Below are positions 11,104 to 21,700 of a stretch of 64,000 nt of DNA, in pieces. The position numbers were made by a program, and so were the translations under genes. Positions within the stretch are counted from its first letter, which is position 1, and every line of letters starts with the position of its first letter. The notes beneath the pieces are model-generated. The model was not told where the DNA came from, did not search any database, and worked only from the letters and a program-made list of their open reading frames with translations. Source of the DNA: Hypericum androsaemum (lineage: Eukaryota > Streptophyta > Magnoliopsida > Malpighiales > Hypericaceae); contig OZ023190.1 of assembly GCA_963995505.1 (NCBI GenBank), positions 11,464,092-11,528,091 on the forward strand, in the 5' to 3' direction.

Positions 11104-14100
11104 CGAATTCTTCCTTCAATTCTCTCTTCTGGTGTGCATTCAGAAAAACTGTTCCAGTGTAAAGAACATGTGTTGCCTGCAGTTCAAATAATCTGATCAA
11201 CAACAAATATCTAGAGGAAGCAGCTGAGTTGACAGTAACATTTTGGGAGCAAGGGAAAAAACTTACAGAATCATTAGCAGACCTCCCAAAATCCTTAGAG
11301 GGCTTCTGCAGATATTTAATTAACTTTGGAACATCTTGCCTGCGGAAGACGTCCCAGTGAACCCTAGCAAGAGTCCCTGAAGAATTTTTCTTATCCCCCT
11401 TTACTTGTTTATCCTCCATTCTCTCAACCTTTTCATCTTCCATGGCATTTGCAACTCCTCCATCCTTACTTCTCTGAACATCTTGGAGCATGGTTGTAGC
11501 TTCCCCATTTTTATCTTCTATTCTGTCATTGTTCTCAGTGTCCATGTCTGTTCATACTGCATGTTTTGTCAACCACGTGATGAATCCGTTTGCCTCTCCT
11601 CATCCAAGCTATTTTTCGAACCACGAGACTCACTTCCACGCCACTTTGGCTGCACTTCATTTGTGTGCATAAGCAGATAGACCTGCATAAGCCACATTAT
11701 GCTTTCAAGATCGAGAGAGGGAGATATTTTGGAAACAAAATCTCTCCTTGCCGGGAACAGCGAGATTACTTGGTGCTGCAGCATGATCAAGCAAGGGAAA
11801 TATTTCATAACAGTAGATGCAATGAATGCTTGCTTCAAAACACTTTTTCACTATTTATGGCACACAAATAGAAACCTTAACCAGATGATATGTTGATTAG
11901 CTGGAAAGGGGATGAAGGAATAATCAGCAAGGAAAGGCCCGGTATAGAAACAACTTTAGAATAACATGGTCAACCTTACCCAAGAACAAATGCCAGATTC
12001 AGCCAACAACTTTCACTTGTCTCATAGTTCACCAAAGCACATAGCACAAAGAGGATGTTTCCTATAGCTTCAGAAAGTTTTGATTTACGATATCTCGCAT
12101 CTTGAAATGGAGATTTGTCACAGAGTCGCCTCTACCATAGGAACCATAGGATAAATAAATCTTAGGTCCTGCATCATTATGCAAGGAATAATGTGGCAGC
12201 TTTGCAGCTACATTCAGAACACCATACTTTGAATGGATAAACTCTAGCAGAGGCACTCTACTAATGAAATCAGGCCTCTGGTACAATAAGAACTCTTCAG
12301 AAGCACTAGGAGAAGGACAATCTTTAAACTTCAACATCTCTGGTGTACCATCTTCATGAACCCGTCCCTCTGAATATCTTTTAATAAATTCACCCAGCTC
12401 GATATCAACTTCAATTGCATTGGACAATATTTTCAAGAAATCAAATTAGTGGCAGACCAAATGAACTAAGTTGCTCTCACCGCCAAGAAGATATAAGAGC
12501 TAGAAAGGTCGATATGTATTTTCTAGAGGAGCCCACCTCAGACCAGCTTGGCAACCTTTCTAGCTCATCTTAAAAATCCTGCTCAGACTTAATGATGAAT
12601 AACTGCAGCCACCATTATCCTTTGGAGGGCATGGAATGCTTCCATCACTGTTTGCTTTCCATCGGGGATAATTATTTGATAAGTCGAGTCTCGGTCTGGA
12701 TAACTTAATGTTATCAAGTGGAATTTCTTTGCCTTGAATTTCTCCCTCCATATGATTTCCAGCCACTTGACTTTTGCTGGAACTAGCGGATGCTCCCCGA
12801 AGATCTTGACAGCAATGAAGGCACAGATCATATGAACAATTCATGCAATGGCGATGGTAATCAAATATGGGTGTCCTACAGATATTGCTGCAGAAAATAA
12901 ATAAAAGTTAATTAGATTGCCTAAAACAAATAAGATATTTAAACTTCAATTTGCTGCGCAAGTCTCGAAATCCAGAAAGAGAGCTATTAATTACAAGTTG
13001 CGGGGGATGGGGGCGAGGTTACTGTAATCTAGCAACTCTAATCAACACTAAGTTATAGGTTATGCACAAAGAAAGAGATGGTTTATTGTAAGTGAGATTT
13101 ACCAGCACATTTGCTCATCTGCATTCAATTTGGCACGGACAAGCTCTATGTCGTTTCCTGGAAAGTAAAACAATTACAAGGGGCATGAGTGGCAGTAGAA
13201 GAATAAACACCTAGACAAAAACCACTTACATTATAGGGTTGGGGAAGCCCAAACTTCTTACCTATAAATTTTTTCTCCAATTCTACTTCAGAGCATTGAT
13301 CATGGTGGATCTGCTTTACTACAGGAAGCACTGAAAACAACAGGCAATATAGATACTGCAACATGTCTAGAACAGATATTTCCCGTATTCATACCTGCAT
13401 TGTGTGATAACATCAATTTCCATCTGTTTCCATACCATCCAAAAGAATGTAAAAAGAAATCCCCGATTGGATCCCTAGAAAAGGTACCTTAACCATGTTG
13501 CCATTGCGTATGCACACCCTGCAAAAACAGATACCATGACATGCAGGACATGCCTTCTCTATTTCTTCCAATGAAATGTCCGAGTACCTAGAGTAAGGAA
13601 AAGACAAAATGTTCACAAGTTGGAAGACCAAACTAAGACATCCGAAAAAGGTTACCCTCACCTTGCAGAGATACAGCTAGTACAGTAAACTCTCCTATCA
13701 CATTTGAGGCACCAAATAACTCCATTCTTACTTCTCTTATGACACTGATGGCAAGGCTGCCGACCAACGTCCTCAAAGGACTCTGTCATTGTCGTTCCAT
13801 CATCCAAGTAGTCCTAACATAGTGAATGTTGAATGGAACATGTAGAGGCAATCAGTATCACTATCACCTAACTAGATAAATGGTAGATAAAGAAAGCCTG
13901 TCCAGCCTGATACTTACCATTCCATTTGAATCACAGCTTCTCAGCAATCTATCCCTGGATGATTCCATGGCAGGAAATGGTGGCGTGCTACACGACCTCG
14001 GGTCCTCTTCATAGTCAGAATCAACTACCAGATCATCATCATCAACTTCCTCAAAGTATTGGCGCAATGGGATATCCCTCGTGTATGTTCCAGGAGAATA

Positions 14101-14842
14101 GCCAAGTTGATCCCTCAACACCTTCTCTCTATACTTCCTCAAAGATACTGGAACAGGATAGTCCCCAACACCCATGTTTTTAGCTAATGGGGCATCGAAA
14201 TCGTCATCTTGGTTGTCAAAGAACATGTCACCGTCTTCACCTAAGCGTTTCCATTTGGCCTTCTTTAGACTAGCTCGTACGATAGAGTTAGCAGCCCTCT
14301 TCTTGGCTTGAATGTAAACTGTTTTATCAGGCATAGATGGACATGGCTGTGCACCTCCATTGTTTACCGTCCGATCTCTTGCAACGCAAATCGTCAGGAA
14401 CCCCTCGACCCCCAACACCCCCCAGACTGTCTTCACCGTTTCTGGATGATGCCCGCAGGCTGTCCATAAATTCACCTCGCCACAGCCTAAACAGCAATTC
14501 AAGAAACAATCAATCACAGGTGACACCACTTGAGGCAAAGAAAACAACGCCAACCACTTACAAAAACAAATCTAAAGATTCGCAATTTAGCACGGATGAT
14601 CTTGCTGCATTCATAATTATCAAACCAACATCGATTACCACTCACTCGCCTAGCTTCAAAAAAAAAAAAAATACAACCTTCACCACCAAGTTCCCAATTT
14701 CAGGCACAGCCAAACAAGCATTAAACAAGAAACTAAGCACAAAGTAGAGAACTGAACTAATTTAGATGAATTGCAATTGAAAATTTAAAAATGCATTAAA
14801 CCCAAGAGAGATATGCAGGAGAGGGAAAGGGATTGGGTTACC
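11104..14842 (-). pseudogene. Decayed JmjC/WRC histone-demethylase-like gene (JMJ28/B160 or JMJ25 type)
   Basis: Exon remnants: 5' UTR exon ending 14843-14842, then 14486-13918 (ATG at 14467), 13813-13662, 13587-13488, 13394-13262, 13157-13103, 12887-about 12530, about 12436-12089, 11682-11267 and 11176-11104. They encode, in order, a WRC start (DDLRCKRSDGKQWRC), an acidic linker, a zinc-rich RING-like region (CHQCHKRSKNGVIWCLKC, CPACHGICFCRVC), HCMNCSYDLCLHCC and the first half of a JmjC domain. Damage: a small insertion at about 14333-14339 shifts the WRC frame into TGA at 14327-14329, and the CxxH that completes the finger is absent; TGA at 13389-13391; TAG at 12560-12562 with an added shift; a stop at 11569-11571; sequence ends at a splice donor (11104) with the rest of JmjC missing. 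The usual iron-binding HxD reads HFK. Splice sites are mostly intact, so decay is fairly recent. Confidence 0.87.
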
Positions 14843-15774
14843 TGGAACTAGGATTTGAAGAAGGGAATTGGACTGGAACTGGGTAATAACAACATGACTT
14901 TTTTTTTTGTTTTATATGAGACGGGGTGAACAAGTATAATTATAAAAAGAGAGCAACTTTTATACGGAGTCCCAATCGTATAAACAGTAAACGCAGAGAG
15001 AGAGAGAGAGACGGGAAAAGGAAGGTGGACGGCGGGCTTCTACTTCCCTCTAGGTTCGGATTTAGTGGTACAATTCTTATCCCCACTAAAATAGATCAAG
15101 TTATTATACTTATAGACACGATTTTTAATAACTGTAGATACAATTTTTAATAATATCTGATGGTCTAAACGAAATTTTCTCTGTGAAGACGATTTTTATG
15201 TTCTCTCTCGGTTTCTGTTGCTGTTAAAACCTGCAACCGAGAGAGCTTTTTAGTTTTAAGGAAGATGTTAAAAACGGATAGCTTTTCAGTTTTTAGGAAG
15301 ACGACTGTGTCAGCTTAAACGTGGGAGTTTGCACCACTTGGTTCATGTTTAAGAATTTACGTAGCATCACTATAGGAAAAATTCATTTTAGTGCTGTATG
15401 TTTTGACTTTTTTTGATTAAGTAACATGTAGTTTTATTTTGTTTTCTTGGAATAGATGTATTTAGTGGCAAATCATTAATCATGATTATTTTTCCCAATT
15501 GGTGTCGATTACACTGAGACATCTCATATTTCTCTCTCATCGTTTGCACTAACATGACAAGTGAGATACTTTCACTAAGATACTAAATATGTGAGAGACT
15601 TTATTTTGGAAAATATAAAGAGAAGTTTATGAAAAATCAAAGTTATTTTTGCCACTACAAAAAATGGAATTTATTATTCAATTTCTTAATTTTTTAAGTT
15701 TTCGATAACTATTACAAAATGTATCTTACAAAAAAAATTAACAAATTTTATTTTGTTTCAAAAATTAGATATAA
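14843..15774. other. Promoter side of the JmjC pseudogene, then spacer
   Basis: The region up to about 15050 is the former 5' flank, with a GA-run at 14994-15012. No gene is supported on either strand. Confidence 0.45.
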
Positions 15775-15990
15775 AGATACACCATGTTGTACAAGGAGTG
15801 TACTATTTCTAGGAGGTCCAGGGTTCAAACCCTAACGTGGTGTAAAAAATTTACCTTTCAAAAAAAAAAGATACACCATATTTTTTCGAAAGGTAATTTT
15901 TTATACCATATATTTTACGAGGTTTGAACCTCGAACTTCCTTAAAATTGGTAACGTTTTGTGCCGTTAAGCTACGTGCTCTTTGGCCCGG
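15775..15990. mobile_element. Pair of tRNA-derived SINE-like sequences, tail to tail
   Basis: On the minus strand TAGCTTAACGG (15973-15963) fits a polymerase III A box, and GAGGTTCAAACCTC (15932-15919) fits a B box about 40 bases on, a tRNA-like spacing. On the plus strand AGGGTTCAAACCCT (15820-15833) is a second B box in a related sequence. Their 3' parts (GGTGTAAAAAATTTACCTTTC and its approximate inverse) form an inverted repeat around an A-rich centre at about 15860. No complete tRNA cloverleaf can be drawn, so I call these SINE remnants rather than tRNA genes. Confidence 0.5.
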
Positions 15991-17512
15991 ATAAAGATTC
16001 ATCATGCAACTGACACTTTCGATAAATTTCTTCTTTATTGGCCCTCATAAATATGTGTGAGTTTAGGATGTTGTTGCATTTTTTTTATCTACTAAATGAA
16101 ATCGACACCAACATAGTTTATTCATAGAAATTCAAATCGTGAGTGTCATATTTTAACTTAAAACTGTCAGTTTGGCAGTGTCGCGGTTAAAGTGTCACAC
16201 AAGCAATTTAATTGGTTTGTGGATTTCAAAATATTCTAAAAAAATGACCAACATACAAGAAAATAAAGACATAAAAAAGAATCTGTTGATAAAATCTGTT
16301 ATTGGATATACAGCTCCAATTTTTTATTACCTTCAAATTCAATTTTTACAAGATATTTTAACGTGCAAATTTATTGTTGATTACCTAATTAGTTATTTTT
16401 TGGTCAAGGATTACCTAATTAGTTATTTTTTGGTCAAGGATTACCTAATTAGTTATAGCCAAACAGAAAAGTAGAGAGAAATTGGAAAGTAGGAGTATGC
16501 AGGGTTTCTCGGCCCAAGTGAACGAAATAACAAAGAGAAGATACTACGCAATTTTAAATGTTAAGATTTGTCTCAAATTTTATCTAGATTAGAATTGTAT
16601 TTTTACTTACAGCATATTGAGCTTGTGTAGGCATAGGAGTTTGTTGGATTTAGATTTAGCAATGACATAGTAGTATAGGCAAGATCTATGGCTCAAGACT
16701 TAGTCTCGTCTATGGTCTGTGTATGTCATGTGTTCCAAATAATATACTGATGATTGTCTCAACCTCTTTGATGTAAATCAGTAGACTGAACCACGTATAT
16801 CATGTGTCCTCGTCCTTCACATCCCTACTACTATTTGTTAGTACACTAAACTTTCATGTTTACCCTACTGTTGCCCTAATAAATTGGTATTAGAGCTTTT
16901 GGAGCTAGTCCAGATGCAAATATCTTTGTGTTTTGACTTACATGTTATCTCTTAATTGACCACGAGAATGATAAATTTAGGTGCAATAATTCTTAGATTA
17001 ATGTTCACTTTTCAGCAAGGAGGTAATGTAAAGTCCAAAAGTTATTGCCATCTTCTTTAGAAGCAAAATTAACAGTAAATGCTCATTTACTATCGCATTT
17101 AATTTAATCCATTGTATCTGACGTTGCCTTTGAAAACAATGGTCAACTACGCTGGAGCGGTAAAGAAAATGCCTATAAACCAACAAATTATCACTAGACT
17201 TAATGGATGAACGGTCTCTATATATATATATATAGGAGAGGTGGGAATTAGTTAAGATCACAGTGGCATTCGATTTCTTTTAATTGAAGCAAGAACTTTA
17301 TATAAATATTGAGTATTGTCATTTATTTAATCTAATCAAATTTTACTCATGAATAAAGGAATCAAATTGAAGTTATACTAGTGGTAATGCAATTAGATTT
17401 ATTAAGAAAGACAATGAGTTCAAGAAAAAAGATTTAACTGAATGTCAAAAATTAAAATAAATAATATTTTTGTCTGATTATATCGGAAATAAATCAACTG
17501 ATACGAAATATA
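15991..17512. other. AT-rich spacer
   Basis: No supported gene apart from the short tandem repeat at 16379-16456. A TA-run lies at about 17218-17233. Confidence 0.5.
16379..16456. repeat. 30-bp tandem repeat, 2.6 copies
   Basis: The unit begins GATTACCTAATTAGTTATT and ends TTTGGTCAAG. Copies are identical. Because 30 is a multiple of three, the overlapping plus-strand frame shows repeated DYLISYFLVK, but this frame has no other sign of coding. Confidence 0.9.
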
Positions 17513-18345
17513 AAAAATTCATAAGTCCCTAAGGTTTAATGAAATGTACTGAGAGGTTCGGTCCTTAATAAATTAGTCCATAAGTTTTATGAAATAGAAC
17601 TGGTTAATCTTTTTAACTATTTTTTTGTCTTACCAAAATATTCTTAACTCACATCAAACCATCGAAGAAAAATATCCTCCAAAACCTTATAAAACCATGG
17701 TTGGAAAATGACGATCCTAATTCCTATCTATTAACACCAAGTACACCACATATCCCCCCACATTAATTACATTTCTGAAATAACCTCGACAAGTGCAAAA
17801 TATTTCCAGCAAATTTAGGCTCAAGACCCAAATATAATCACCAGAATGCAACCACCGAGGCTCTTGCAGTAGCCTCCATCAAGAGCAGTGCAGTTTCTAC
17901 TACCCACCTTGACTATATATAGCTCAAGAAACTTTTTCTTCGTTCCGTCGGTACCGAAATTCTTCACCCCTTTGGCTTTTGCAACACCTCCCATGAAGTT
18001 GGCTTCCCCCGTTACAAACACACAAATAGGCAGTCGAAAGATGAACTCACTTTTACCAAAGCCACGCGACATCGAATCAGTATGGCCAATATAACACAGA
18101 TTGGTTAGGTTTATTTAACCGTGGGCCGACTTTTTTTTTATGTGGGGTGAGTTTTATGGTTTTGAAATTTTAATGTGAGTTGAGGGTATTTTGGTAATCA
18201 TAAATTATAATTTAAATGAATCTGGAACATAAATTAGCTAGATGGATTAACGAGTTCGAATTCTTAAAATTTATGGATTAATTTACTAAATATCGGATAT
18301 TTCAGTACTTTTTAATAAACCTTAGAGACTTCTAAGTTTTTTTCC
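17513..18345. mobile_element. Mutator-like element with long terminal inverted repeats
   Basis: The left end (about 17513-17665) and the reverse complement of the right end (about 18160-18345) align over roughly 150 bases: shared blocks include AAGTCYCTAAGGTTTA, the TTAATAAATTAGTCCAT type, and CCAAAATA followed by CAACTCACAT. Long inverted ends with an unrelated middle fit a non-autonomous Mutator-like element. No clean target duplication was found. The middle (17821-18094) is richer in GC than its surroundings and has open frames on both strands (83 residues minus, 68 plus), suggesting a captured gene piece that I cannot identify. Confidence 0.65.
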
Positions 18346-18781
18346 CTACAAAATATTAAATACTAACAAAAAAAATTGAGTTCCATATTTTTGAAAAAAT
18401 AGTTTAAATTTAGATTAGTTAATTTGAGTGTTGGAATACAGTAGCATCCAACTAGATCCAAGAATTCCTAAAAAACAAGATCCAAGAAAACAAGATTTCT
18501 GTAGAAAATCAAGATCCTGGAGAATCCGAAGAGCCATAATTACCAATTTACCATACCAGGGAGGCCAGAGACAGACCACCAAACGTGCCAATTAATTAAA
18601 TAATTATTTCTAATAAACCAATTAAATTATCTGCAGTTAATGTTAGTTTCTGCTTCCAAAAGTCCTCAAATCTAACGGGCACCGGAACATCAACATTATA
18701 GAGTAACGGCAAGAGAGAGAAACAAGAAGACGAAGAAGAAGAACACACGCAACAAAAAAACGTACGTAGAGAGAGAAAGAG

Positions 18782-21700
18782 ATGGCCATGGCTCGTGCGA
18801 GCTCAGGCCTGGCGTACCCCGAGAGGTTCTACGTGGCTTCTTCCTACGCCGGCTTCGACGGATCTCCGGCCAGCTCCGTCGCCTCCAAGTACCAAAGCGA
18901 AACCGCCTTGCTCCTTTACGCACTCTACCAGCAGGTGATATCATCATTTTGCCAGTATTGCCCCTCGGTTTTCCCGTTCCTGATCCAATCGCCGATTTGG
19001 CGCGATCCTTTCCGTATTTCCGCTTCTCGGGCATTTCTGAGTTTTCTGTGGATTTTGTTTCTTGTATTGAATCCGAACTTAGGGTTTTAGTAGTGTAGGA
19101 TCTCGTTTCTTGAAGTGCTAGAGTCCGTTGAGCTGTCGATGGGATGTTTAAGATCTATCTTCTAGTATGAGATGAAGCACTCTTGGTGAAATTTCTTAGT
19201 CGAGTTGGCAAGGTTAGTTTAGGAGGTTTTTCGAGTTGATGTTTTGTTTACTAGTTGCATTGAATAGCACGGACTCGGAGGATACATGTTTCCTTGAACC
19301 ATGTGTTTGAGATTTGAATTTGATGTGTTTCTTCGATGCTAGTGAGGGATCTCGTGTGTGCAGTGAGGGGTCGGTGCTTGTAGGATGGTTCATTGCTTAT
19401 ATCTAATGAATTGCGATGATCTGGATTGGTTTGTACAGGCTACTGAGGGACCGTGCAATGTATCGAAACCCAGTGCTTGGAATGCTGTTGAGCAGAGTAA
19501 ATGGAAAAGGTTATCCCTCCTAACATGCTTATATCTTTCTTTCTTTTGCCTGCATAACTACTGATGTTATGCCACCGGGATATTTCTCGCTCTACAACTC
19601 AATCTGCTCATTTTTCATGGTACTTTCGGTTAGGGTGCATGAACTGGAGTATGCAGTTCTTTTTTTTTTTTAATGCTAAAAGTCAAGTGGATCATGCGAA
19701 GTAGTTGAATTTAGCATGCACAACCAAATAAGATTTGGACATCTTAGTATGGTGATAAAACCTGGAGAATGTAACAAACACGACTTTCTAAGAATACTAT
19801 TATTAACAAATTTTGTGGATGGATGGTGTGATCTCAAGTATAGACTCTATCTCAAAGCAGGCAGATATAAACCTTTTTTTTTGTTCTTTTCCAATCCTAA
19901 TATCATGAATGGTTAAAATCATGAGCCATCAAATGATGTTAGCCTTGGATTCTACTGATTAGATAAAACAGCTGAATTTTCTTTTGTACTGCAGCTTTCG
20001 TCTATTGTGAATGAGATATTGAGTCCCTTTCTTGGATTTTGCAGCTGGCAGGGGCTTGGAAACATGGCTACCACAGAAGCAATGCGTCTTTTTGTGAAAA
20101 TTTTAGAGGTTTGGTTGATAGCGTCGCAACGTTGAACTTTTGAAATTAAGTTGAATAGCTGTTTACACTCATAATTGCTATGTTTCTTTTATGCAGGAAG
20201 AAGATCCAGGCTGGTATTCTAGAGCATCAAACTTTGTTTCAGAGCCAGTTGAAGACACTATGAAAGTAAGTCTTTAGTCTTTTTTTTAACTCAATTACAT
20301 GTTGGTTGCCTGTGGACAAATTTCAATATCCTGCAATTAATGTGTTTGGCTTTTTTGTTCATGATTCCTTCTAATACCACTTTATAGACTCCTAATTCAT
20401 AAAGTAGGTTGGCCTAGTTTGATTCTAAAGGATCTTGGATGTGCAACAATTTAAACATGGTGGAAGATTTCCCTGTTCTCCAACTCTTTTTCCTGCTTTA
20501 AATATGAAATTCAGGTCTCGTTACCAATGAAACTGACCAACTGCTCTTAACAGCCAGGCTTTGCTCTGTTTGTAGTCCAAGGATGTGGCTAATATAGATC
20601 TTGAATTGGTAGTGCAAAGTCTAGCCTTGCCTGTGAAGAGAGCTTGTTTCAATTTGTTATATGACTAAATTTTGTGGAAGAAAGCTTCTATGGTTTTGAC
20701 AAACTCATCTAGATGCTCGTATTCTCCTTATGTCTTTATATTTGGGTGTTATTGTATCTGTTTTGAGTCAAAAGTTCTCCCTAGTTCTTTTTTCATATAC
20801 TTCTGAATTTTGGTTGCTACAGCATAACTCAAAAGTTGAGCCTGTTGTTGAGAATGGAAACTCTTTACCAGAAACAAAGACGATTTCTAGTGAGAATGGC
20901 ATCGTAGAGGAAACTCAGGATAAAGATGTAATATCAGAAGGCCTTGATTCAATTGTTGTCTATGATCAATGGATTGCACCTCCAATATCTGGCCAACAAC
21001 CCAGAGCTCGGTATGAGGTATGCCTTGCTGTTAATTTTGCTTCTCCTTACAAAGCATTTGTGATGCCTACTTTGTGGAGTTTTGTTATATTTTTCTTAAT
21101 GAAGTTATTCTATATCCTTCAGCATGGAGCTGCTGTGGTCCAAGACAAGATGTATGTTTTTGGAGGAAACCACAACGGTCATTATCTAAATGATCTTCAT
21201 GTGAGCAACTAACCTTCACTTATACTTGTATGTGCAGTATTTTGGTTGAAGTCTTACTCTTATAGGTGTAGGTAGCATGCATTAGCATGCTTTGATGATG
21301 GAAGTTTTCTCATGCAATGTGCTCAGGGTTACTATTTCCTTTTTCCAATGATTCGGATTTTAATTTCATCATTTTAGCTGTAGATTAATTTCAAAATCAC
21401 TTAACTGTAGATGGTATATTCTATTTTTATTCTGCAATGCAGGTACTGGATCTGAGAAGTTGGACTTGGTCCAAGGTTGAGGCCAAGATTATGCCTGAGC
21501 TGCAAGAGTCTTCTTCTCAATCTATGCTGACTCCTTGTGCTGGTCATTCTCTGGTGATTTACTGCCTCGTCACCCCTATCTTACCGATATCTGAAGGAAC
21601 ATGGGTATTTCTGCTAATTTATAATTTCTTCATTATACTAACCATAGCCATTATGCATCCTCGTCTGGATTGGTCAGATTCCATGGGAGAATAAGCTTCT

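Noticed and set aside
14327..14509. Short independent protein from the WRC frame
   Set aside because: It is the broken start of the JmjC pseudogene; the frame runs into a stop where the finger should continue.
15817..15932. tRNA genes
   Set aside because: B boxes are good, but acceptor and anticodon stems cannot be formed; SINE remnants fit better.
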